Shown here piece by piece: positions 46,801 through 54,844 of a stretch of 64,000 nucleotides of DNA. This DNA comes from Streptomyces spororaveus. Lineage in GTDB: Bacteria > Actinomycetota > Actinomycetes > Streptomycetales > Streptomycetaceae. A program made the position numbers and the translations under genes. The stretch lies in assembly GCF_016755875.1 (NCBI RefSeq), contig NZ_BNED01000003.1:186001-250000 (forward strand), given 5' to 3'. How positions within the stretch are numbered: the stretch's first letter is position 1; each line of letters starts with the position of its first letter. Under the pieces are notes generated by a model. It was given only the letters and a program-made list of their open reading frames with translations, was not told the origin of the DNA and ran no database searches.

Positions 46801-47559
46801 GCGTAGCGGCAAAGGGCTGTAGGCCGGCTGCAGGACCTCGCCACCCGCCCAGACGGGGTCCAGCAGGACGGTAGCGTCGGCCGGGAGGCTCCTGGCGGCC
46901 AGCAGGCAGGCCTTCGCCTCCTCGGAGCCGTCGTCACCGAAAATCCGGCTGACCGGGAGGGCATGCAACCGTCCGTCGACCCTGGCCCGGTCATCCGTGA
47001 TCACGCCCACGAGGTGGTCCCCGCTGAACAGAGCGGCGCCAGACATTCCGCTCCACCATGACGCGCCACGGCCTGCCCGCGGAGACCCGCTCTGGATCTG
47101 GAAGTTCACCTGCTGCACCAAGTGCCGCGCACCCGTCCGGGGAAGGATGGCCCCCCTCGCGTCCTCCACGTTCAGGAACTGCTCCGTTCCGGCCTCGTAC
47201 AGCTGCGAACGCGGAAAGCCCAGCGTCTGTGCCGGAACCGCCTCCTCGCCGACCAAGCGGCCCAGCCGCACCTCTACGTACCTGTCCAAGCTCCCGGTCC
47301 CGAACGGATCGGCGGTGGTGGAGGTCAGGAGCGCAAAGTCGGTGTCCTGGGTGCCTTTGGCCACGACCGTGAACGTATGCGGCTCATCCGAGAGGTCATA
47401 ACCCCCGCCACGGCGAACGTACTTGCGTACCGTGGCCGTGGAGTCCCTCATCCCCACACAGTGGCCCGCCGTGAGCACGAGATCCGGCGTCAGCAGATAG
47501 CCTGAGCCGCGTTCGTCGGCTGAAAGAGAAACCAGGCGTTCGGCGTCCAGCCCGGTCAT
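43867..47559 (-). CDS. Trypsin-like protease fused to a STAND NTPase and TPR-like array
   Basis: This 1230-residue protein begins with a chymotrypsin-like domain (1-210): His33 in LTAGHC, Asp74 in DTDFALL, Ser173 in SGMSGAAL, a complete triad. The NTPase follows: FTGRAQELSALVDWCQQADG, P-loop GGGTVGKTRLARE (298-310), and Walker B RLLVIDDADA. The rest (about 600-1230) is helical, with repeats such as AREVAGQAVDTYHALQQLMP and LNVLGTQHAAKQQWGECIDR, typical of TPR-like sensors. The C-terminal 40 residues are basic (RPVRRRKRQQTVSHLRHLRD). The start overlaps the stop of the preceding Trypco2 gene (ATGA). The design suggests a sensor that switches on a protease, as in bacterial conflict systems. The target is unknown. 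Confidence 0.86.
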   Translation of the reverse strand: MTGLDAERLVSLSADERGSGYLLTPDLVLTAGHCVGMRDSTATVRKYVRRGGGYDLSDEPHTFTVVAKGTQDTDFALLTSTTADPFGTGSLDRYVEVRLGRLVGEEAVPAQTLGFPRSQLYEAGTEQFLNVEDARGAILPRTGARHLVQQVNFQIQSGSPRAGRGASWWSGMSGAALFSGDHLVGVITDDRARVDGRLHALPVSRIFGDDGSEEAKACLLAARSLPADATVLLDPVWAGGEVLQPAYSPLPLRDLRSEAALLEARYEVVPFTGRAQELSALVDWCQQADGRRMRLITGGGTVGKTRLARELCRRMARKHWVTGFVDPLCADFSNVCDLAEKRLLVIDDADARAGQLEALLTTAAEHPARHSLRILAVAHNGGLWWDAFRRRFESLADVEDVLSIEPLPEAGREDVYLAALAAFSKLYEQNQGTGTGRQDRAVPDGAVLGAEGEPRPGAGIPALGEADFGSFLLILIQALVDARAGLDKAPSALAGPPSRSRSDALLDYAIDVERQRWVVSAEGQKLPSDPVLLERIVAVSSLAVAGGQSDGEKETEAARRLLLVPDLAGEPEWLRRAFARWQHTAFVGDGYMRSLQPQRLAERLGAKVIATFPDLASKLLDVAGGGPGVPQHEIDQARQILNVLHVLQLTAGSGESPSGDMVAPVDAMAGPTAQQTARERLEEALRAHAVPLVRLVNQLALTKEIQFASAMGTSLAAALNSTLGEDSAQEVAAQVLPEFDESPPDVVLKLATAIAQHAVQYHQRDGTPATQENRRSLARAQQRWSLYLASSGMRNRAREVAGQAVDTYHALQQLMPSEEHDLCLAEAMRNLADRLFDIGRFEDADSCAGEAIRRLETLFQSNATRRHAFALVTALCTRATAAHHIGRQREAMQAATAACELIEALPAASDGEEDKPDDVLGMKAGVLRCRAWQLGAKGDVDQALEKAAESVRIYEDLRSRTPGRWKRDIAEALNVLGTQHAAKQQWGECIDRHRRAVEDYYNPLEREYREAVRPQHALALRRLAYGYLGRARSQPPPESRLEDLHKALQNVELALQQYERMCKEDRWAKRIHEASARCLTAEILLDLSDTDRHPRAAAASRQNLERAGEAARQSLDLYDEIDPRAWKLRLDRAHAQAVLATSFACQGFPRAEVLAAYKEARQAFARLDAEEPGRVEEELRHIEDVIKEFAQGAPPHVHQPRPRVVASRPVRRRKRQQTVSHLRHLRDARR

Positions 47560-47870
47560 TTCGGATCCTTGTTTGAGTCGCCGATGTGCGTGGTCTCGGG
47601 CAGCCTGAGGTTCAGCTTGATGCGGTGAGTGGAGGCGTTGCTCCGCGCGAACTCCCCACCGGCCTGAACCACCCAGAACTGCACTCCGGCCTTGCCCCCG
47701 CCACTCTTCGTCACCTGGACGGAGGCTTCGATTTCGACGTCTTCGACGCTGAACTTCAGCTCCTCCGCCAGCGCTCGCTGCTGTGCGACTTCCAGCTCAC
47801 GGCGCAGCCCGCTGACCATGTCCGCGAGCCCCAGATCACTGGTCTGGTTCTCCTCACGCATGTCCGTCAT
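47556..47870 (-). CDS. Trypco2-family protein (trypsin-co-occurring domain 2)
   Basis: This 104-residue protein starts at the ATG at 47870 and overlaps the downstream protease-STAND gene by four bases. The pattern LGLADMVSGLRRELEVAQQR, EELKFSVEDVEIEASVQVTK and GGKAGVQFWVVQAGGEFARS, ending HRIKLNLRLPE, is that of Trypco2, a small domain found next to trypsin-like proteases in conflict operons. It may be an inhibitor, recruiter or cleaved substrate of the protease; that part is not shown. Confidence 0.85.
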   Translation of the reverse strand: MTDMREENQTSDLGLADMVSGLRRELEVAQQRALAEELKFSVEDVEIEASVQVTKSGGGKAGVQFWVVQAGGEFARSNASTHRIKLNLRLPETTHIGDSNKDPK

Positions 47871-48344
47871 GGTGGCGCTCCCTCGTGTAGGAACCATGAC
47901 CGTGCGCGGCTGCCTGCGGGACACCCCCGCAAGTTGTCTTCGCCTCAGGGCTGACGACCGGACCGGCGCGCGGTCGAGGCGTGGATACGTGGCCGCTGCC
48001 TCGCCATCGCGGAACTCGATGGTCGTGGGAGCCCGCGTCGAAGTAGCGAGAGAGCCTTGCGCAGACACGGCTGATTCAGCGCGACGTCTGCTATGTCAAG
48101 TCTTCAAGCTGCCGTCCGTCTGGGCAACTCGATCACAGCCTGCGCCATCGAGTGGGGCAGTTGATGGCATCAAAGAATTGGACGGGCCGAGGAGGAGCCG
48201 AGCACCTTGTTGGGGGGTGATCGGAGCGAGTCAGCCCGGCGCCTACTCCTCCATGACCTGCGCAGACGCCTTTCACAAGACGCGCTGACCTCCGCCAGGA
48301 TCTCGCCGCTTTGAGCCGTGAATCGATTTCCCGCGTAACGGCAG
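47871..48344. other. Region upstream of the Trypco2 operon
   Basis: No gene is supported here. GC content drops slightly in 48060-48340 and short frames are broken; it probably holds the operon promoter. Confidence 0.45.
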
Positions 48345-48560
48345 TCAAGGAGAGCCTCCGAAGAGCTGCGATCGTTGCTCCGTACCGTGGAGATCACCGA
48401 TGACGAACGGGTTGCCGTATGCATCCCGGCCGACGGCGGTGCCCATGTTGCCGCGCGCCGGGAAGGGCCCGGCCCACACCCGCCCGCCCAGGGGCCCGGC
48501 GACGCCGTGGTGGACGATCCCTCGAACTCCGGCAGCTTCCCCGGCAGTCCGTCGTCAGCA
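48345..48560 (-). pseudogene. Gene fragment without a start
   Basis: On the minus strand the frame ending at 48345 reads VHHGVAGPLGGRVWAGPFPA, then NMGTAVGRDAYGNPFVIGDL and GTEQRSQLFGGSP, with good GC3. It has no start codon in frame; upstream a different frame reads ADRERSLRPLKAFDEDADDG. I take it as a frameshifted remnant. Family unknown. Confidence 0.4.
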
Positions 48561-48721
48561 TCCTCGTCGAACGCCTTCAGCGGGCGCAGCGACCGCTCCC
48601 GGTCCGCCTCCTGGCGGGTCAAGCGCCCGGGTAGTGCGCTCGGCAAAGGCTCGCCCCGGTCGACCCCCGCCCGGCGGGACCGGCACGCCGACCGCACTGG
48701 ACCAGCCTTTAGGGTTTACCC

Positions 48722-49996
48722 ATGAGTTTGACAGCGGGTCACGAGGAAGGAGCCCTGCCCGGTCCGGCGGCATCGGCGCGGGGCTGGCAGGCGCCGAGCG
48801 CGGTCGAGCGGGGGCTGTACGAGGCGAAGGCGCGCGGCGACTGGCCCGCGTACTACGACCTCGTCGCACGGGCCGACCTGTACATGATGCAGTCGCGCGC
48901 CTACGTCGACGCGAGCGGGGGCAGCACCCGCTTCCACCCCTACTGGAACCCGCAGACCCGGACCGCGTGCCTGGCCGTCTACACCGGCGGCATGCTGCCG
49001 CCGCCCGTCGCCGACCCGGTCTACAACTGCTACGACCTGGGCTGGTTCGCGGAGGTCTGGAACCAGAACGACCCGCCCTACCTCGTCGTCAACCCCGGCA
49101 GCCCCTGCGAGGGCGTCCTGCCGGCCGGGCCGGAGGGCCTCGCCCTGTGGCAGCGTCACTCCGCCCCGGTCGAACGGCCGGGACTGGCCCAGGACGTCGT
49201 CCACACCCTGGAGGTGGGCGGCCCCCTCACCGGCCCCGTCGCCTTCGGTCTCGCGGCCGGCGCGCACATCAACGTGCACAACGGGCGCTACTGGAACTCG
49301 ATGGCCTACCACGGCTGCGGCTACCGCGACGAGAAGCGCATGCTGGAACGCTGGTGGGGCGTCACCACCCGGGAGGACTGGCAGGGCACGCAGGCTCAGT
49401 TGCTGCGCGCCGGAATGGTCAGCGGGGTCTGGGAGTCCGCCCTGCAGCTTCGGCGCGGCATGGCCCTGGACTTCGCGGGCCCCGTCGACGTCGACCACTG
49501 GCGCGAGGCCGCGGGGAACGCGGTGCGCAGGCGCGCCGAGGCCGCCGCCGAACCTCACCTGACCCCGGACGGCGTCACCCCGGGCCGTACGGTCACCGCT
49601 GCGGAGCTGGAGGGCCAGGTGACCGGCCTTCAGCGGTTGATCGGCCGCATCGCACGCTACGAGGCGCGGTTCCGCGCCGACGGCCTGCTGCCCGCGGGGG
49701 GCTTCGTCCGGAGCGTCGAAGCCTGGGACTACGGCCGGGCCTCCGGCATGGCCCGCTGGGGACTCGCCGCCCGTCTGTGCTCCCTGCAGGAGGCGGAGGC
49801 GGCCGTGGTCCAGGCCGGCCGTCTCGTGCAGCTCAACTACCGCTCGTGGGAGGACTTCTCGGCCGCCTACATCCTGGGCCGCTGCCTCCACTTCGACGAG
49901 GAGGAGTTCGGCGAGTGGTACGAGACGGTCCTTGCGACCCACCGTGCCCTGACCGCGGACCCGGCCAGCCCGTGGCGCACGCTTGACTGGAACTGA
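48722..49996 (+). CDS. DUF1266-domain protein
   Basis: This 424-residue protein starts at the ATG at 48722. The N-terminal half (about 1-140: YYDLVARADLYMMQSRAYVD, TRTACLAVYTGGMLPP) resembles an SseB-like segment common in Streptomyces. The C-terminal half has the DUF1266 pattern: NSMAYHGCGYRDEKRMLERW, WDYGRASGMARWGLAARLCS and RSWEDFSAAYILGRCLHFDE. Such proteins are cytosolic and of unknown function, often near type VII or toxin loci. There is no operon partner. Confidence 0.85.
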   Translation: MSLTAGHEEGALPGPAASARGWQAPSAVERGLYEAKARGDWPAYYDLVARADLYMMQSRAYVDASGGSTRFHPYWNPQTRTACLAVYTGGMLPPPVADPVYNCYDLGWFAEVWNQNDPPYLVVNPGSPCEGVLPAGPEGLALWQRHSAPVERPGLAQDVVHTLEVGGPLTGPVAFGLAAGAHINVHNGRYWNSMAYHGCGYRDEKRMLERWWGVTTREDWQGTQAQLLRAGMVSGVWESALQLRRGMALDFAGPVDVDHWREAAGNAVRRRAEAAAEPHLTPDGVTPGRTVTAAELEGQVTGLQRLIGRIARYEARFRADGLLPAGGFVRSVEAWDYGRASGMARWGLAARLCSLQEAEAAVVQAGRLVQLNYRSWEDFSAAYILGRCLHFDEEEFGEWYETVLATHRALTADPASPWRTLDWN

Positions 49997-50221
49997 GGAT
50001 CCCGTTTCAGCGCTGCGGTCCGGCGCCGGCGGGCACCTCGTCACGCCTCCCCGTCGATGCCCGCCTCGCGGGCGGCCAAGGCCCGGCGCGGGTGATCGAT
50101 CCCGCCGGCGGACGGATCCCGCAGTACGGGCAGGAACAGCCGCCCCGCTCTGGCCGACCGACCATCCCGTGCCACCACCGCTCCCCTTCGCACCTGGCAG
50201 TCCCGGGCGCGGGCGGACCGC

Positions 50222-50294
50222 CTGACGCCCCACGCACGGCCGCAGGGGCCGGACCCGGCGGGTCCGGCCCCTGCGGCCGTGCGTGGGGCGTCAG
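50222..50294. terminator. Perfect 35-bp hairpin at the end of the LppU-like gene
   Basis: The left arm (50222-50256) and right arm (50260-50294) are perfectly complementary over 35 bp with only a three-base GGC loop. The TGA stop of the minus-strand gene (50291-50293) lies inside the right arm. The size is far above a normal terminator (8-15 bp). It could act as a strong bidirectional terminator or mRNA-stabilising structure. Confidence 0.8.
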
Positions 50295-50707
50295 TTCTTG
50301 ACGGGCTCCATGCAGAGGACGAACTTGTCCGTCTCGAGCTGCTGCGCGAGAGCGACCTCGGCCACGCCCTCGCACTTGTCGAGGTCGAAGGTGTTGTCGA
50401 CGACCTTGACGACCTTGTAGAGGTCGGCCACCTTCTCCGTGCAGCCCTTGCTCTCGACCTTGGGGTCGTTCTCCGGGCCGGTGACGACGACGCAGTCCCC
50501 GGCCTCCGCGTGCACCGGGGCATCGCCTGTCAGATGGGGAAGGCCCAGACGCCAGAACAGTGCGACCGCGATCGCCACGGCGACGCCGAGGATCTTCTTC
50601 CCCAGGCCGCTCTTCTTCTTCGCGGGCTCGGACGGCGCGACGGGGGCGTCGAACGGGCCGGGAGCGGCGGGCTGCTCAGGGGACTGCGGCGCGGGAGGCG
50701 TGGCCAT
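50291..50707 (-). CDS. LppU/SCO3897-like membrane protein
   Basis: This 138-residue protein starts at the ATG at 50707 behind AAGGAA. A Pro/Ala-rich cytoplasmic segment precedes one membrane helix (KKILGVAVAIAVALFWRLGL). The extracellular part has the LppU pattern, AEAGDCVVVTGPENDPKVES, a conserved KGCTEKVADLYKVVKVVD and DKCEGVAEVALAQQLE, with four cysteines. The function is unknown. Its stop lies in a 35-bp hairpin. Confidence 0.8.
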   Translation of the reverse strand: MATPPAPQSPEQPAAPGPFDAPVAPSEPAKKKSGLGKKILGVAVAIAVALFWRLGLPHLTGDAPVHAEAGDCVVVTGPENDPKVESKGCTEKVADLYKVVKVVDNTFDLDKCEGVAEVALAQQLETDKFVLCMEPVKN

Positions 50708-50958
50708 GGAGGGTTCCTTGGGGACGTGGGCATGATCGAACGGGCGTACGCTACCGGCTCCTGGAGTCACAAAAGGGACTCTTCCCTTCCGTTTCCTGAT
50801 CGGATACGGAGTCGTGATCCTGTCGACTCGTCAGGGCCGCCCCGCCGGACCCCGGCCCGAGGCCGGCGCGGAGGACTCCTACCGGGCGTGGCCGAGGGGC
50901 GACCCCGGCGCCGTGCGGCGGTGGCTGCGCGGAATTGCGCTCGCGAGGCGGCGAGTTG

Positions 50959-52212
50959 TTACGGCCAGCCCTGCTTCACTTTGGCGGGCGCGGTGTTCCA
51001 GCTCTTGGGTATGAAGGTGATGACGTAGGTTCCGCGGTCGAAGTCCGTGTATCCGGAGGACCAGTTGCGGAACTTGCTCTCATATACCTGCATGGGCCCC
51101 ATACCACCTTCGGGCGAGTGGTAGTGGTTGGCGTGGGTCCATATGGTGTTGTCAGGGTTTGTTTCTTTTTGGTCCCCGAACCAGCCGTAGTCGAAGTTGA
51201 CATAGCTTTCGCCGGGCTTGGCGGGGCTGCGTGAGCTGTTCCTGTCCTTCGACATGTCTACGAGGCCTGTGTTCTGGTTGGGGCGGAAGGCACCGGGGTC
51301 CCCGTACTTCCGCTTGTCGGAGGGACTCGAGGGGTCCTGCCCGCTCCAGAAGTGCTTCGAGTAGATGACCGCCTTCATCTTGGACGGGTCGTGGTTGCCC
51401 CCGTTCCTGTCCTTGAACGACGGGGTGTTCCTCAGGGCCGAGTAGAAGTTCGAACGGCTGTCTTCGGCGGCGAGAGCGTCGTCGTTCTTCGCGAGCTCTG
51501 CCTTGAGGTTGCTCAGGTAGGCACTCTCGTCATGGCTGCTTTCCAGGGCCTTGTTCATGACGGATGCCACATCCCGGGCCCGGTTGAATCCCTTTGTCTC
51601 GTCAAAACTCTGCTTGGCGATGCGCCCCTCGAACTCCGCCCGCGTCTCGCCCGGCCGCGGGCTGGTGTTCTCCAGAGCGTTCCGGTGCTTCTCCTCGTCG
51701 AAGGACGCAAAGGCCAGTTTGTTGGTCGGATAAGGACCTGAATTGACCCAGGTGACGCCGACGCACCCGTAGGACAGCTGCTCCCGCTGCTGTTCGGTCA
51801 TCTGCTGCACTCGTCCGTCGCGATGGCTGTAGACCTGCTGCCACTTGCGTATGTAGTTGCTGATGCCGGTAGTGGCCCTGTCTCCATGGGCCCGGTACGC
51901 GTCGGGCATGCGGTCCAGCGGCTCGGCAGGCGGCGTGACCCTGTCGCCGGCCGCTGTGGAGGCCCTGAGGGACTCGGTGGCGCTCGGCAGGTCCCCGCCG
52001 GGGGTTTTGCCCGGCCGGCCCAGGTCCAGGCCCGCTTCGTTCAGCGCGTTGATGAGCCTGACGTCATCCGCTGTCAGGCCGTTGCTGTCGGCATAGGAAC
52101 CGTTCCCGTCGCCGGCACCCCCGGCTGCCTGACTGACGGTCGGCGCGAGACCTGCGGTGCACAGCACGATGCTCACCGTGGTGAGGGCGAGGAACCCTGA
52201 ACGTTTGTACAT
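50959..52212 (-). CDS. Secreted microbial transglutaminase precursor (protein-glutamine gamma-glutamyltransferase)
   Basis: This 417-residue precursor has a signal peptide (YKRSGFLALTTVSIVLCTAG), a pro-region of roughly residues 32-85, and a mature enzyme starting near DRVTPPAEPLDRMPDAYR. The catalytic triad is Cys150 (YGCVGVTW), Asp341 (VNFDYGWFG) and His360 (WTHANHYH), spaced exactly as Cys64, Asp255 and His274 of the Streptomyces mobaraensis enzyme. The C-terminus ITFIPKSWNTAPAKVKQGWP is the family's. It cross-links Gln to Lys and needs removal of the pro-region. The M4 protease at 8618 is a possible activator. No protease inhibitor gene is next to it. Confidence 0.96.
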   Translation of the reverse strand: MYKRSGFLALTTVSIVLCTAGLAPTVSQAAGGAGDGNGSYADSNGLTADDVRLINALNEAGLDLGRPGKTPGGDLPSATESLRASTAAGDRVTPPAEPLDRMPDAYRAHGDRATTGISNYIRKWQQVYSHRDGRVQQMTEQQREQLSYGCVGVTWVNSGPYPTNKLAFASFDEEKHRNALENTSPRPGETRAEFEGRIAKQSFDETKGFNRARDVASVMNKALESSHDESAYLSNLKAELAKNDDALAAEDSRSNFYSALRNTPSFKDRNGGNHDPSKMKAVIYSKHFWSGQDPSSPSDKRKYGDPGAFRPNQNTGLVDMSKDRNSSRSPAKPGESYVNFDYGWFGDQKETNPDNTIWTHANHYHSPEGGMGPMQVYESKFRNWSSGYTDFDRGTYVITFIPKSWNTAPAKVKQGWP

Positions 52213-52981
52213 GAAAGCCTGGAATTCCTTTCATTGAAAAGCGACATGAGACAACGCGAAGCGTCTGCGCGACGGCAGAAGAGAGCTGCCGGATCCGGCA
52301 TGCCCCCCTTGCTCCCACCTTTGTCTCGATGCGTCCGGGAGCGGCAAGAAGCCGACACCGGCCGGGATTTCACTTCTTCTGCGCCGACACCGGATGGATA
52401 GTCGGGTCGTGCGAGAAGTGATCATGTCCCGGCGCCGATTCCTCGACAACACTGCGGCTCCACATTCGGCCAGCAGGCCAATGGGGTGGTATTCGGTCAT
52501 GCGGACCGGGCCCGCCCCGCGCCGGTACATGAAGCGGCGGCGTTCTCCTGACCCCTGTCGCACGATCCGTGGCGCGGCCGGGGCCGGCCGCCTCGAAAGC
52601 CCTGCGGAATGGTCTGTGGCGGCGCTGTCAGCCGCGCCGGGGAATGTCAGGCGTGGGCGGCGATACGGGCGCAAGAGCTCCGGTGGAGCGTGCGGAACTC
52701 CGGAAGGACGCGGCCCTGCACGCCGGGAGGACCGCAAGGTCTTCGCCACTCTCCCTGGCGAACCTCGGTCGGCTCACAGCCGCCCCAGCTCTGTCATGAG
52801 CCGTCGCCTTCCGTAGAACGGCCGGTAAAGCCCTCTCCGTACGGAGTTCTCGGTGAGGCCGCCGGCGGCGGCAGCGTGTGCGGTGTCCCGGGAGGACAGT
52901 GCGGGCTTCTGCGTGCGGGGTCGGCCGATACGGACGGTGATCTCGGGGAGGGGGTTGTCGAAAGGTTCAGCTGGGGCCCGG
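52213..52981. other. Gene-poor region upstream of the transglutaminase gene
   Basis: No gene is recognised. The first about 200 bases have AT-rich patches that may hold the transglutaminase promoter. Later frames are open but of poor composition. Confidence 0.45.
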
Positions 52982-53180
52982 TCAGGCCTTCTCGACGGCC
53001 TCGACGAAGGCCACGGCCTTGGGCTGCGCCGCGACGGCCTCGTCGCGGCCGAGGTTGGGGCCGCACAGCGCGTCCGTGGTGGTCCCGGATTCCTGAGCGG
53101 CATTGAACCAGGCCGCCGCGCCCACTGTGGCAACGGCCGCTACGAGGCAGCCGCCGACCCGGGACGGCGGGCCCCGGACA
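52982..53180 (-). pseudogene. Fragment of a small membrane or secreted protein
   Basis: The minus-strand frame ending at 52982 reads GGCLVAAVATVGAAAWFNAA then TDALCGPNLGRDEAVAAQPK and AVAFVEAVEKA, protein-like with a hydrophobic helix. The frame runs upstream to about 53290 without any ATG, GTG or TTG at a sensible place except an internal GTG, so the 5' part seems lost or frameshifted. Confidence 0.42.
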
Positions 53181-53304
53181 CCACCCCGGCTGCGTACGCG
53201 CCCGGGTGCCTTCTGGCAGCGGGGCGGGTGCTGGTGACCTCCGGGGCTGCAGGGGTGTGTCGCGCGTCGACCGCGCCCGGCTTGCGCGCCGCGCGTCTGT
53301 CATG

Positions 53305-54150
53305 TCAGGCGGGGGCTATGAGCGCGAGCAGTGCCCGGATCTTGCGCACCCGTTGGTGGCTGGGGTGGAGGTGGCGTTCGCATGCGGTCAGTGCCCGCTG
53401 GGCCTCTCTTCTCGCCTCGTCGTGGCGGCCCAGGCCCTTCAGGGCGACGGCAGCGGCGAGCTCGTGCGCTCCCGAGTCGGCGGGAGACGACGCGGGGTGG
53501 TGCCTGCCGGACTCGTCCAGTGCCCCCTGATGACGCCCCTGGCCCGACAGGCTGTGAAGCAACAGGAGCTGCAGACCGAACGCCAGGTGCCCCTCGGCCC
53601 GCGGCAGATGCGCGCGGGCGATCGTCTCCGCCTCCTTGTGCCGGTCCAGCGCGCACAGGACATCGCCCATGCACACCAGGGCACTCAGTTCCAGCTCCCA
53701 GACCTCGGTCACGTACATGGTCCGCGTCAGCGTCCGCAGAACGGCCTCGACCTCGGCCTCCGCCTCAGCGGGCCGGCCCTCGTCGATCAGCACCCACGCA
53801 CGGAACAGCCTGGCCCGCAGCAGCATCCGCCGGCTCGCGCCGGTCAGGTGCTCCGAGCCGGCGATGAGGTCTTCGAGCTCAGCCAGCACCACCGCCCCGC
53901 GGCCGTGAAGGACCGCCGCCTGAAGGGCGGAGTACCTGCCCGTCCAGACGACCCATGGCCGCCGATCACGCCCCCGCACACCCTCACGAGCGGCGACGAC
54001 AGTCCGCGCCCGTGCCTCCGCCGCCTCGAACGAGCCCTCCCACACGAGGCGGTGGGCATCCTCGATCGCCGCTTGGTGCCACGGCGCCGCAGCACCCCTC
54101 GCCCATGCCACCCAGGAGGACACACCCCACAACCGACTCCGCGACGTCAT
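53305..54150 (-). CDS. TPR-like helical protein
   Basis: This 281-residue protein has tetratricopeptide-like helices: WHQAAIEDAHRLVWEGSFEA, RLFRAWVLIDEGRPAEAEAE, LSALVCMGDVLCALDRHKEA and VALKGLGRHDEARREAQRAL. No catalytic domain is present. Streptomyces has many such orphan helical proteins, often linked to regulators. It starts at the ATG at 54150 and is divergent from the GntR-ABC operon. Confidence 0.75.
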   Translation of the reverse strand: MTSRSRLWGVSSWVAWARGAAAPWHQAAIEDAHRLVWEGSFEAAEARARTVVAAREGVRGRDRRPWVVWTGRYSALQAAVLHGRGAVVLAELEDLIAGSEHLTGASRRMLLRARLFRAWVLIDEGRPAEAEAEVEAVLRTLTRTMYVTEVWELELSALVCMGDVLCALDRHKEAETIARAHLPRAEGHLAFGLQLLLLHSLSGQGRHQGALDESGRHHPASSPADSGAHELAAAVALKGLGRHDEARREAQRALTACERHLHPSHQRVRKIRALLALIAPA

Positions 54151-54402
54151 GAACAGCGAGAATACGTTCCCGCCAAAGACTGGTCGCCGCCAGGTGCGTC
54201 ATCCTCGAATCGGGCCGGACGTCGTATCCGGCTCCGTCCGGCGGGCATCGCCAGGGTCTTCACCACCCGGGCAGCGGCGTGCCCTTGCCGGTGCGGGCGC
54301 GGCTGTCCGAGCCCGGCGATGTTCAGGACCGTCAGGCTGCGCAGCGACGTGTGCCGGACCCCGTGGCCGGCGCCCTCTTTGACATCCACACCCCCCTTGA
54401 TC

Positions 54403-54427
54403 CACTATTCACTACTCAAATAGTGAA
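54403..54427. promoter_or_regulatory. Candidate GntR (YtrA-type) operator
   Basis: Two nested perfect inverted repeats lie here: TTCACTA (54408-54414) with TAGTGAA (54421-54427), and CACTATT (54403-54409) with AATAGTG (54419-54425). The site is AT-rich and 15-40 bp before the start of the GntR gene, so autoregulation of the operon is likely. Confidence 0.6.
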
Positions 54428-54442
54428 AGGGTGTTTGCCGGG

Positions 54443-54844
54443 ATGATCGAATACCGGATCGACCGGCGCAGCGGGGTTGCCACCTACGTACAGATCGTCC
54501 AGCAGACCAAGCAGGCCTTGCGCCTGGGCCTGCTGGAGCCGGGCGACAAGCTTCCGACTGCCCGAGAGGTCGTGGAGGCCACGGCAGTCAACCCGAACAC
54601 GGTGCTCAAGGCCTACCGGGAACTGGAACGCGAGGGCCTGGTCGAGGCCCGGCGAGGCCTCGGCACCTTCGTGCGCAGGTCACTCGGTGCCACACCGAGC
54701 GACTCCCCGCTGCGGGGCGAGCTCTCCGAGTGGGCGTCGCGCGCTCGGACGGCCGGCCTGGAGCGGGATGACGTGGCAGCGCTCTTCGCTGTCGTGCTGG
54801 ACGAGCACTTCGATACCACCGAGAAGGGACAGGATCACCGATGA
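54443..54844 (+). CDS. GntR-family regulator, YtrA subfamily
   Basis: This 133-residue protein starts at an ATG at 54443, or a GTG at 54431. The winged helix reads TYVQIVQQTKQALRLGLLEP, GDKLPTAREVVEATAVNPNT and VLKAYRELEREGLVEARRGL, the GntR signature; the short C-terminus without an effector domain is YtrA-type. YtrA regulators sit at the head of ABC transporter operons and repress them. The stop overlaps the start of the ATPase gene (ATGA). Confidence 0.9.
   Translation: MIEYRIDRRSGVATYVQIVQQTKQALRLGLLEPGDKLPTAREVVEATAVNPNTVLKAYRELEREGLVEARRGLGTFVRRSLGATPSDSPLRGELSEWASRARTAGLERDDVAALFAVVLDEHFDTTEKGQDHR

Noticed and set aside
54147..54389. Minus-strand frame with RSLTVLNIAGLGQP
   Set aside because: Short, with no ribosome site and no family. 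It may be a remnant but I cannot support it.
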